A stretch of DNA of 32,049 nt, taken from assembly GCA_029573155.1 (NCBI GenBank), contig JAKQHE010000217.1:1-32049 (forward strand), given 5' to 3'. A program made the position numbers and the translations under genes. Shown piece after piece: positions 14,721 through 21,871 of this stretch; the stretch's first letter is position 1, and the number at the start of each line of letters is the position of its first letter. The DNA comes from a bacterium (lineage in GTDB: Bacteria; UBP6; UBA1177; JAKLFG01). Below the pieces are notes generated by a model, which did no database searches, was not told the DNA's origin, and saw only the letters and a program-made list of their open reading frames with translations.

Positions 14721-14733
14721 TAGGGAGTTCCCA

Positions 14734-15120
14734 ATGCTCGATGTCGCGCTGATCATGCCGTTGTTGAAAAAGGAGCGACGGATACTGGCGGCCTACCTTC
14801 TGGGGAGCGCCGTGAATGGTACCCTGCGCCCCGACAGCGACATCGACATCGCCTTGATGTTCCTGCCGGGAAAAGGCATGACGGGCATCGAACGGGGTGA
14901 ACTTGCCGCCGAACTTTCGCTCATCCTGCGACGCGAGGTCGATCTGGGCGTCATTTCTTCCGGCAATCTGGTCTATGCCCGCGAGGCGATCCTGACCGGA
15001 CGACGCATATTCTCGCGTAACGATGGCATCGCCGATCTGTATGCGGCGACCCTGCTGGGACTCTACGCGCAATTCCACTATGAACGACGGGAGATCCTTC
15101 ATGGCTATCTTGCCCGATGA
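14734..15120 (+). CDS. mntA: MntA-type nucleotidyltransferase antitoxin
   Basis: This 128-residue protein is a minimal nucleotidyltransferase. It has the exact GSx10DxD signature (Gly24-Ser25, then Asp36-x-Asp38) and a third acidic residue, Asp70, in REVDLG, the metal-binding set of the MNT fold. MntA antitoxins modify the partner HepT toxin by transferring AMP to a tyrosine in its active site. The usual length for the family is 100-140 residues. The gene lies directly upstream of hepT and overlaps it by 20 nt, the standard operon form for this toxin-antitoxin class. The start ATG at 14734 has AGGGA a few bases upstream. Confidence 0.88.
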   Translation: MLDVALIMPLLKKERRILAAYLLGSAVNGTLRPDSDIDIALMFLPGKGMTGIERGELAAELSLILRREVDLGVISSGNLVYAREAILTGRRIFSRNDGIADLYAATLLGLYAQFHYERREILHGYLAR

Positions 15121-15532
15121 TGTGATACTTAACAAGGCCGCCGTCATTGAACGGGCGCTCCGCCGTATGCGGGAAGAGTACGCATTCGATCCGGAACTGA
15201 AGAGTTTTACCCACATCGATGCCATGACGCTCAACATCGAGCGGGCGGCGCAGGCGGCCATCGATCTGGCTATGCATCTGGTGTCGCGAGACCGGCTGGG
15301 GGCGCCGCAGACGAGTGGCGACGCGTTCCGCCTGCTTGCCGAAGCCGGTGTTGTATCGCCGGAAACGCTTCGCGCCATGACCGCCATGATCGCATTCCGC
15401 AATATCGCCGTTCACGAATATCAGGAAATGGATCTGTCGGTCCTGCGGAATATCGCCGGGGATCGGTGGCGATCGCTCGTCGATTACTGCGCCGAGTTGG
15501 GAATAACGATAACCGTAGATCGTGGGAAGTGA
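15101..15532 (+). CDS. hepT: HepT-type HEPN toxin ribonuclease
   Basis: The product is 143 residues from the ATG at 15101. That start is preferred over an in-frame ATG at 15023, which would add 26 residues lying entirely inside mntA; the segment GGGAGATCCTTC just before 15101 offers a ribosome-binding site. It is an all-helical HEPN protein with the RX4HXY active-site motif at Arg100-His105-Tyr107 (RNIAVHEY). HepT toxins are RNases that cleave cellular RNA and are silenced by MntA-dependent AMPylation of this tyrosine. The catalytic motif is intact, so the module is probably functional. It separates two lipoprotein paralogs and is flanked by direct repeats. Confidence 0.9.
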   Translation: MAILPDDVILNKAAVIERALRRMREEYAFDPELKSFTHIDAMTLNIERAAQAAIDLAMHLVSRDRLGAPQTSGDAFRLLAEAGVVSPETLRAMTAMIAFRNIAVHEYQEMDLSVLRNIAGDRWRSLVDYCAELGITITVDRGK

Positions 15533-15662
15533 GTCGTGAGTCGTGAATTGTGTGTTTGTAGGGGCGAACCGGGGTGTTAATTGTGTAGGGGCGCAATTTA
15601 TAGCGCCCTCTTGAAATGACGAGGACCGTATGTGCATAGATGGATCGAAACCACACTTTTTT
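15533..15662. repeat. Intergenic repeat mosaic between hepT and lipoprotein B
   Basis: It repeats the order of the mosaic upstream of mntA: a GTGAGTCGTGAGTCGTGAAT tract overlapping the hepT stop, a GTAGGGGCGAACC fragment, then GGGGTGTTAATTGTGTAGGG and a REP-like palindrome (15590-15609), but without the 97-bp nested element. No gene or clear promoter is seen. Confidence 0.75.
15571..15617. repeat. Direct repeat copy 2 with REP-like palindrome (right of mntA-hepT)
   Basis: GGGTGTTAATTGTGTAGGG, then GCGCAATTTATAGCGCCCTC and TTGAAATG. It differs from the copy at 14673-14720 by one inserted G and a handful of substitutions. Confidence 0.8.
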
Positions 15663-15674
15663 CGGAGGTTGACC

Positions 15675-18600
15675 ATGTGGCTTCTCAGGAACTTTTTGAC
15701 GCTTGTCTTCATGTTTTCGCTCGTTTTCCTCGCCGCCTGTGACGGCACGAAGACGACCCCCGGCACCGATGCGCTCACCGACGGTATCGCGGCCGATGAC
15801 GATCTCATCACCGACGACCTCATCCCCGATGAAGAGGAGCCGGATGAGGCCGACATCGACACGAAGCCGGATCCCGACAAGGTCGAGGCCGACATAGTGG
15901 ACGGCGATATCGCCGATGTCGAACCCGACGACGATATCGTGACCGGGCCCTGTGCCCCGAATCCCTGCGAAGAGATGACCGGGAGCACGGGCGAATGCAC
16001 CGTGGACGGCGACACCTTCATCTGCGGCTGTGCGGCGAATTACACATGGAATGCCGAAGAAAAAGAGTGCGCGGCCAACATGCGGCGAACGAACTGCGCG
16101 AACATCCCGCAGAACGCGCACGGTATCGGTGATAACGCCGACGGCAAGTACGAACAGACATGGAACGGCGAGGCGTGGCTTCCCGCGTCGGTCGTCTGTA
16201 CTTGGGAGTGCGACAATAACTATTCGCTGAACGAGGAAGAGACCGGTTGTCTCGCCGATATCCAGCGGACCGACTGTACGAACATCCCTGACAACGCGCA
16301 CGGCGTGCTCGCTAACGCCGACGGTAAATTCCAGCAGGTCTGGAACGGCGAGAGCGAAAGTTGGGAACCCGCTTCCTTTACCTGCGCATGGGTTTGCGAC
16401 GACAACTACACGAAGAACGGCGAGGTCTGCGATGCGAATACGCGGCGGGTCGCCTGCGTCAACTCCCTGCCCGATAACGCGCATTGGGCCGACCCGAATG
16501 CCGACGGCAAATTCCTGCAGACTTGGAATGGTTCGACGGACGAATGGGAACCGTTGACCTCGGTGTGCGCGTGGGCGTGCGACGAGAATTTCTCCCTGAA
16601 TGACGAAGAGGATGGCTGTGTCGCGAATACGCGGCGGACCGATTGCGTGAGCGCGAAACCGGACCACTCCCACTACAGCGGTGAAAACGACGACGACAAG
16701 TTCGAACAGACATGGGATGCCGGAAGCAACGATTGGACGCCGGCGTTCTTCACCTGCAAATGGGACTGCGACGACAATTATACTTTTGATTCGATGGGGC
16801 CCACCTGTGTCCCCGATACCCGGCCTGAAGAGTGTACGAATACCTTGCCCGACAATGCGTACTGGATCGATCCGAACGCCGATGGTACCTTTGAGCAAAC
16901 ATGGGATGGCGACAGTTGGGAGCCGGCGACCTTCTCCGACTGTGCATGGGAGTGCGATGAACACTACACCCAAAATGGCCTTGTCTGCGATCCCAAAACG
17001 CAACGGGCCGATTGCGTCAACCAAATACCGGATCATGCCTTTTACAGCGGCGCGAACGACGACGGCAAGTTCGAACAGACATGGGACGGCGGGATCGAGG
17101 ACTGGACCCCGGCGCCCGAAACGGTCACCTGCGAGTGGGAATGCGATAAGGGATACCCGATCAATGAGGCGGAAGACGACTGCGTATTCCAGCCGATCGT
17201 GTATGTCAACCATGCCGCGACCGACGGCGAGAACACCGGGTATTCGTGGGCCGATGCGTTCACCGACCTGCAGGACGCCCTGAAACAGGTCATCGCCGGT
17301 CAGGAGATATGGGTCGCCACAGGCACCTATAAACCGTCCCGTTGTCCCTACTTCGACGGCTGCGACGATAAGGAAAAAACCTTTATGATGTTCCGTGATA
17401 CAGGCGTCGATTTCGTTCTGTACGGCGGCTTTGACGGTACCGAGACGACCCGCGATCAACGCGATTGGGAGACGAACGAGACCATTCTGTCGGGCGATAT
17501 TACCGGCGACGATGCCTGGGATGATGTCAACGGCGGCTGGCTGAACCGTACCGACAATGTCTATCGCGTACTGGTGTTCGATCCCGCCATGCCTTCAAAC
17601 ACGCTACTCTTGGACGGGTTCACCGTCAGCGGTGGACATAGCGAAGGCATGGATAATCGGGGTGGCGCCGTTTCTTCCACCAACCATGCCGTTGAGGTGC
17701 GCAACTGCGTTTTCCGTGGCAATGTCGCTTCGGGTGGCGGCGCCATATTTGTCATCGATGGCCAACTGACCGTCGATAACTCCTTTTTCTATCGCAATGC
17801 GGCCGATCCTTCTTCTTCTGGAAGCGGTGGAGCGATAGCCACTTTGAATGCCCCCCTCTCCCTGACCGACTCGGTCTTTGATGAGAACTTCGCCGGCGAT
17901 AACGCCGGTGCGGTCAACTGCAATGGCAATGTGACGATTTCCGGCTCTTCTTTCCTCAATAACCATGCCGCAGGAAACGCCGCCGCCCTTTCTATCGGGA
18001 ATGCGACTTTGGCAACTATCACCGACACCGATTTTGTCGGGAATACCTCTGGCTTCGGCGGTGCCATCGGCATAAATACCACCACTTCGGTTGTCGTTGC
18101 CTCCTGCTATTTCGAGGCGAATGAGGCGACCGACGAAAATGGAAGCGGTGGAGCGATCAGCGTTAACGCCGACTCCTTCTCCCTTTCCAATTCGCAGTTC
18201 GTTGACAACAGCGCTTCCATGGGTTCCGCGGTGAAACTCTGGACGGTCGCCGACGCGACGGTGACCTCCGTCACTTTCACGGGAAATACCGGTTCCGCGA
18301 TCTCCGCCCAAGGTGGTGCGTTGGTCATCACCAATTCTACCTTCACCGACAACACCGCCGCCGTGAACCGTGTTTCCGCCATCGAGATGCAGGATGCCTC
18401 CTCCCTTTCCATAAGCAGTTCGTCGTTCCTGTCGAATGAGGCGGACAGAAGCACCATTAATGTCAGAGACACCCTCCTTTTCTCCGTAAATGACTGTTCC
18501 TTCCAGAATAACAATGGATCGGCAATAAATATGGAGGGAACTCCTCTACAGATGACCGACTGTGATTTCATCGGCAACCATGCCGCTTCCGGAGCCGCCG

Positions 18601-19274
18601 TCAACCCCGGCGATGGCGATCACACGATAACCAACTGCCGTTTCAAGAACAATGCCGCCGACCTGCCGGGAGAGCCGGATGACATTTTCGCCGGCTGGGG
18701 CGGCGTCATGGCCATGATGGGGGCGAACATGACGGTCATCAACTCGGTCTTCGAGGGAAACACCGCGGCCGAATCGGGCGGCGCCGTCGCAGCCATCTGG
18801 TCCACGCTTTCCTTTACCAACTGCACTTTTACCGGCAACACCGACCTTAACGGCGACGGCATCGTCTACATCGGAACGAACGGTCCTGTCAACAACACCA
18901 TACTTTGGGACACGGTGGAAGAGGTCACCACTCTCACGGTCGGAGAGGATGTGTACGACATGGGACCGAGTAACCCGACCTTCAGTTACAGCGATGTCTA
19001 TGGAAGCGGCGGCTCAGGCAACGATTGCGGTCCCAGCGCCGACGAATACTGCTGGGTCCTGCCGTTTGGCACCGACGGCGGCAACAACATAGATCTCGAT
19101 CCGCTCTTTGTCGGCTCGGGCGCCGACCCGCTCGACCTGCAGGCGACATCGCCGTGCATCGACGCCGGAAGTAACGCGCTGGTGCCGGAAGGGATTCTGT
19201 ACGACATCCTTGGTGATGCCCGGATACAGACGGGACCAGCCGGTGTGGTCGATATGGGTGCGTATGAACAATGA
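15675..19274 (+). CDS. Lipoprotein B: six Cys/Trp repeats plus beta-helix, paralog of A
   Basis: The start ATG at 15675 has CGGAGG (15663-15668) 6 nt upstream; an earlier in-frame ATG at 15630 lacks a site and would bury the signal peptide. The product is 1199 residues. The signal peptide ends at a canonical lipobox LAAC with Cys22, followed by Asp at +2. Then come an Asp/Glu linker with TDDLIPDEEE, an EGF-like module (CAPNPCEEM to KEC), six Cys/Trp repeats (16077-17189), and a beta-helix starting YVNHAATDGENTGYSWADAF with the same YGGFDGTET--RDQRDW and ETILSGDITGDDAWDD landmarks as lipoprotein A. The C-terminus has CWVLPFGTDGG, DPLFVGSG, SPCIDAGSNALVPEG and GAYEQ. It is clearly a duplicate of lipoprotein A with three fewer repeats; the conserved ends suggest recent duplication or gene conversion. 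The ligand is unknown. Confidence 0.92.
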   Translation: MWLLRNFLTLVFMFSLVFLAACDGTKTTPGTDALTDGIAADDDLITDDLIPDEEEPDEADIDTKPDPDKVEADIVDGDIADVEPDDDIVTGPCAPNPCEEMTGSTGECTVDGDTFICGCAANYTWNAEEKECAANMRRTNCANIPQNAHGIGDNADGKYEQTWNGEAWLPASVVCTWECDNNYSLNEEETGCLADIQRTDCTNIPDNAHGVLANADGKFQQVWNGESESWEPASFTCAWVCDDNYTKNGEVCDANTRRVACVNSLPDNAHWADPNADGKFLQTWNGSTDEWEPLTSVCAWACDENFSLNDEEDGCVANTRRTDCVSAKPDHSHYSGENDDDKFEQTWDAGSNDWTPAFFTCKWDCDDNYTFDSMGPTCVPDTRPEECTNTLPDNAYWIDPNADGTFEQTWDGDSWEPATFSDCAWECDEHYTQNGLVCDPKTQRADCVNQIPDHAFYSGANDDGKFEQTWDGGIEDWTPAPETVTCEWECDKGYPINEAEDDCVFQPIVYVNHAATDGENTGYSWADAFTDLQDALKQVIAGQEIWVATGTYKPSRCPYFDGCDDKEKTFMMFRDTGVDFVLYGGFDGTETTRDQRDWETNETILSGDITGDDAWDDVNGGWLNRTDNVYRVLVFDPAMPSNTLLLDGFTVSGGHSEGMDNRGGAVSSTNHAVEVRNCVFRGNVASGGGAIFVIDGQLTVDNSFFYRNAADPSSSGSGGAIATLNAPLSLTDSVFDENFAGDNAGAVNCNGNVTISGSSFLNNHAAGNAAALSIGNATLATITDTDFVGNTSGFGGAIGINTTTSVVVASCYFEANEATDENGSGGAISVNADSFSLSNSQFVDNSASMGSAVKLWTVADATVTSVTFTGNTGSAISAQGGALVITNSTFTDNTAAVNRVSAIEMQDASSLSISSSSFLSNEADRSTINVRDTLLFSVNDCSFQNNNGSAINMEGTPLQMTDCDFIGNHAASGAAVNPGDGDHTITNCRFKNNAADLPGEPDDIFAGWGGVMAMMGANMTVINSVFEGNTAAESGGAVAAIWSTLSFTNCTFTGNTDLNGDGIVYIGTNGPVNNTILWDTVEEVTTLTVGEDVYDMGPSNPTFSYSDVYGSGGSGNDCGPSADEYCWVLPFGTDGGNNIDLDPLFVGSGADPLDLQATSPCIDAGSNALVPEGILYDILGDARIQTGPAGVVDMGAYEQ
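16077..17189 (+). repeat. Six tandem Cys/Trp repeats in lipoprotein B
   Basis: Same unit as in lipoprotein A: TRRxDC, then NADGKFxQTWNG, WEPA, CxWxCDxNY and a closing Cys. Units 1-2 carry NIPxNAHG; units 3-6 carry the variant loop with longer Q-W spacers such as GSTDEWEP, GSNDWTP and GIEDWTP. Confidence 0.88.
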
Positions 19275-19326
19275 TGATGTAGGGGCGCAATTCATTGCGC
19301 CCGGTTGACCGTTGCATGATCCATGG

Positions 19327-19354
19327 GGGCGCGACCTGTCGCGCCCTCTTTTTT
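19327..19354 (+). terminator. Rho-independent terminator-like hairpin upstream of lipoprotein C
   Basis: A GC-rich stem with 9-bp arms (GGGCGCGAC/GTCGCGCCC) and a 2-nt loop is followed at once by TCTTTTTT (19347-19354), the form of an intrinsic terminator. The two-base loop is tighter than ideal, so the outer pair would probably open. It would end lipoprotein B transcripts, or attenuate lipoprotein C if transcription enters from upstream. The GAGGAGG ribosome-binding site begins one base after the T-run. Confidence 0.6.
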
Positions 19355-19361
19355 GAGGAGG
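19355..19361 (+). promoter_or_regulatory. Ribosome-binding site of lipoprotein C
   Basis: GAGGAGG lies 7 nt before the ATG at 19369 and directly abuts the T-run of the preceding hairpin. Confidence 0.85.
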
Positions 19362-19368
19362 TTTTCCC

Positions 19369-21744
19369 ATGTGTTCTCTCAGACATCCTTTGATGGGTAT
19401 TCTTGTGCTCTCTTTTCTGTTCCTCGCCGCCTGTGACGGCACGAAGACGACGAAGAGCGACGCCGACCAGTTGCCGACCGATGACATCGCGGTCGACGGC
19501 GATCTGCTGACCGACGACCTCATCCCTGACGAGGAAGAGCCGGACGATGCGGACATCGACACGAAGACCGACACGAAACCGGACGGCGATAAACTCGACG
19601 GCGACATGCCCGATACCGACACGGTCGATGTCGAGCCCGACATTGACGAGCCGGTGACCGATGATATGGTCACCGACGATGTGGTCACCGACGATGTGGT
19701 CACCGACGATGTCGTTGTTGATGATGTCGTGACCGACGATATCCTGACCGACGAGGACACGGTCCCCGTGACCCGGCGCACCCTCTGCCTGAACATCCCC
19801 GAAAATGCGCACGGCATCGGCGCCAACGCCGACGGCAAGTTCGAACAGACCCAGAACGGCGCCGTTTGGGAGCCCGAGACCTTCGAATGTGCGTGGGAAT
19901 GCAACAAGAGTTACCTGCCCAACGAGGCCGGCGACGCCTGTTTTTTCCTCGCGACCATCTATGTCAACCACGCCGCGACCGACGGCGCGAACAACGGATC
20001 GTCATGGGAGAACGCCTTCACCGACCTGTCGGATGCGATAGAGGAGGCGCTTGACAACAGCCAGCAGGAGATATGGGTCGCGCAAGGGACCTACACGCCG
20101 ACCTTCTGCTTCACCTCGCCGCAGGAGACCTGTCCCTTCCTGCCGCGCAAACAGACCTTCACGCTGAAACCGGGCGTCGGCATCTATGGCGGCTTTGTCG
20201 GTGACGAAACGGCGCGTGACGAGCGCGACTGGGAGGCGAACGAGACCATCCTTTCGGGCGATCTTGACGGCGACGACGCATGGGACGATCTCAACGAAGA
20301 GTGGCTGAATCGGGACGAGAACGCCTACCATGTCATACAGATCATATGGGATGACCGCCATCAGGCCGACGCGGTGCTCGACGGTTTCACGGTGACCGGC
20401 GGGGTCGCGATCGACGAGGATGACGAGGGCATCGAGGATAAGGGGGGCGGCCTGCTCGCCGGCGACAACGAGGATTCGGCCGACTTCACGGTGCGTAACT
20501 GCCGGTTCGTCGCCAACACCACCGCCGGGGGCGGCGGTGCCATCGCCGTGCTGGAGATGTCCCCGACCATCGAGAACTGTACCTTCATCGACAATAGCGC
20601 CCTTGTTAACGGCGGCGCGGTAATGCTCGCCGAGAGTCCCGCGACCGTGACCGGATGCCGGTTCGAGAACAACTTCACGACCGGGACGACCGGTTCGTCG
20701 GGCGGCGCCATCGCCGCGCTCAACAACAGCGCGCTGACGGTCGTCGAGAGCGATTTTATCGGGAACCGGTCGGTAAAGGTCGCCGCCATCGATGCCGGCG
20801 GGCCCTCGCTGACCATAAACTACGGCTATTTCCAAGGTAACGAGGGGGCGGCCGGGAACGAGGCGAACGGCATCGTGACGATGCAGGCGGGCGGGACGAT
20901 CGAGGTGTTCGACAGCACCTTCGAAGAGAATGCGCCGGTGGTCATAGAGGTCAGGGACGCGACGCTGACGGTAGCCGGATCTTTCTTCACCGGGAACGAG
21001 GGGCCATCCATATCCACCAGCGGCGGCTTGGCGACGATAACGGGCACCATCTTCGAGAACAACGCGGCGGTGAACGGCGGCGCCATAGAGAACTCCGGGA
21101 GCGATATGGCCATCGTGCGATGCCGGTTCGTCGGCAACCACGCCGATCTTCCGGGAAGCGGCTTTGCGGGCATCGGCGGCGCCATATTCGCTACGATGGC
21201 GGGCACCATGACCGTTGCCGACACCGTTTTCGATGGTAACAGCGCGGCGCTGTGGGGCGGCGCGGTGGCGCTCATCATGTCGTCGCCGATCTTCCTCAAC
21301 TGTACCTTCGACGGCAACAGCGATTCGACCGGTGACCGGGCGATATTCATGGCGCAGAGCGACCCGACCTTCGACAACACGATACTCTGGGGACTCGTCG
21401 GCCAGCATGTCGGCGAACTCGGCCCCTTCGATTTCGAGGAGAGCGTCCCGCTGTTCCGGTACAGCGATGTAAAAGACAGCGGCGGTTCCACCAGCGACTG
21501 CGGCATCGGCGGCGACGAATACTGTTGGGTGCTTCCGTTCGGCACCGACGGCGGCGGCAACATCGACGAAGATCCACTCTTCGTCGGTTCGGGCGATGAC
21601 CCGCTCGACCTGCAGGCGACATCGCCGTGCGTGAATACCGGCAACAACGATCTCGTGCCGGATGAGGAATATGCCCTGTACGACCTTCTCGCCGCCGACC
21701 GCATACAGAGCGTCACGGTCGATATGGGGGCGTATGAGCAGTAA
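19369..21744 (+). CDS. Lipoprotein C: single Cys/Trp repeat plus beta-helix, paralog of A and B
   Basis: The product is 791 residues. The signal peptide ends in LAAC with Cys22 and Asp at +2, as in lipoprotein B. The linker contains TDDLIPDEEE and then an extended VTDDV repeat, longer than in the paralogs. The EGF-like module is missing and only one Cys/Trp repeat remains (19771-19947). The beta-helix starts YVNHAATDGANNGSSW, with YGGFVGDETARDERDW and ETILSGDLDGDDAWDD, then PMP-like rungs such as FxNNxAVNGGAI. The C-terminal block CWVLPFGTDGGGNID, DPLFVGSGDDP, SPCVNTGNNDLVPDE and VDMGAYEQ shows paralogy. The shorter array and longer Asp linker suggest that total reach from the membrane is partly compensated. 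Function beyond surface exposure is not evident. Confidence 0.92.
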   Translation: MCSLRHPLMGILVLSFLFLAACDGTKTTKSDADQLPTDDIAVDGDLLTDDLIPDEEEPDDADIDTKTDTKPDGDKLDGDMPDTDTVDVEPDIDEPVTDDMVTDDVVTDDVVTDDVVVDDVVTDDILTDEDTVPVTRRTLCLNIPENAHGIGANADGKFEQTQNGAVWEPETFECAWECNKSYLPNEAGDACFFLATIYVNHAATDGANNGSSWENAFTDLSDAIEEALDNSQQEIWVAQGTYTPTFCFTSPQETCPFLPRKQTFTLKPGVGIYGGFVGDETARDERDWEANETILSGDLDGDDAWDDLNEEWLNRDENAYHVIQIIWDDRHQADAVLDGFTVTGGVAIDEDDEGIEDKGGGLLAGDNEDSADFTVRNCRFVANTTAGGGGAIAVLEMSPTIENCTFIDNSALVNGGAVMLAESPATVTGCRFENNFTTGTTGSSGGAIAALNNSALTVVESDFIGNRSVKVAAIDAGGPSLTINYGYFQGNEGAAGNEANGIVTMQAGGTIEVFDSTFEENAPVVIEVRDATLTVAGSFFTGNEGPSISTSGGLATITGTIFENNAAVNGGAIENSGSDMAIVRCRFVGNHADLPGSGFAGIGGAIFATMAGTMTVADTVFDGNSAALWGGAVALIMSSPIFLNCTFDGNSDSTGDRAIFMAQSDPTFDNTILWGLVGQHVGELGPFDFEESVPLFRYSDVKDSGGSTSDCGIGGDEYCWVLPFGTDGGGNIDEDPLFVGSGDDPLDLQATSPCVNTGNNDLVPDEEYALYDLLAADRIQSVTVDMGAYEQ
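19652..19752 (+). repeat. 15-bp tandem repeat encoding VTDDV units
   Basis: GTCACCGACGATGTG and close variants repeat about six times, giving VTDD[MV] units in the linker of lipoprotein C. Two central copies are identical in DNA, as expected for slippage-driven length change. Confidence 0.85.
19771..19947 (+). repeat. Single Cys/Trp repeat of lipoprotein C
   Basis: TRRTLCLNIPENAHGIGANA, then DGKFEQTQNGAVWEPETF, CAWECNKSY and a closing Cys. It is of the NIPxNAHG subfamily, like unit 1 of lipoproteins A and B, although the conserved W of QTW has become Q. Confidence 0.9.
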
Positions 21745-21871
21745 AAGAATACCTCATCCCTCCCTTCTCCTTGAAAAAGGAGAAGGAGTAAAAGGTAGGG
21801 GCGAGATTCATCACGCCCTCCTTGCCCTCTCCTCTTGCAAGGAGAGGGCGGCAAAGCCGGGTGAGGTATGT
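21745..21871. repeat. Repeat-filled gap before the arylsulfotransferase
   Basis: Three hairpins are packed here: CTTCTCCTT-GAAA-AAGGAGAAG (21764-21785), a REP-like palindrome GTAGGGGCGAGAT-TC-ATCACGCCC (21795-21818, one stem mismatch), and GCCCTCTCC with GGAGAGGGC (21824-21849). The likely ribosome-binding site GTGAGG (21861-21866) ends the gap. No T-run follows any stem, so none is a convincing terminator. Confidence 0.75.

Larger units (their letters stand above)
14518..14733. repeat. Intergenic repeat mosaic between lipoprotein A and mntA
   Basis: This 216-bp gap holds, in order: a GTGAGTCGTGAATCGTGAAT tract (from 14522); a palindrome TAGGGGCGGGTTCGCCC (14564-14580); a nested hairpin element (14584-14680); and a REP-like palindrome preceded by GTGTTAATTGTGTAGGG (14673-14720). 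No gene is seen. The last ~20 bases carry the likely ribosome-binding site AGGGA for mntA. Confidence 0.75.
19275..19368. repeat. Two REP-like palindromes between lipoproteins B and C
   Basis: The first has perfect 9-bp arms GGGCGCAAT-TC-ATTGCGCCC (19283-19302), preceded by GTAG. The second has perfect 9-bp arms GGGCGCGAC-CT-GTCGCGCCC (19327-19346). The rest of the 94-bp gap is the ribosome-binding site for lipoprotein C. Confidence 0.85.

Noticed and set aside
14518-14733. Possible insertion sequence next to mntA
   Set aside because: Only short palindromes are present and no transposase frame or long terminal inverted repeats are visible, so it is called a repeat mosaic.
13066-15402. A 778-codon minus-strand open frame spanning the lipoprotein A end and mntA-hepT
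   Set aside because: It crosses several well-supported plus-strand genes and their intergenic repeats, and its product shows no domain or signal.
21764-21785. Hairpin after lipoprotein C as an intrinsic terminator
   Set aside because: The 9-bp stem is followed by GAGTAAAAGG rather than a T-run on the plus strand.
21662-21871. Upstream extension of the arylsulfotransferase to an ATG near 21734 or 21662
   Set aside because: It would translate three intergenic repeats and place about 46 to 70 residues before the lipoprotein signal peptide; the GTG at 21872 has a ribosome-binding site and a normal signal peptide.
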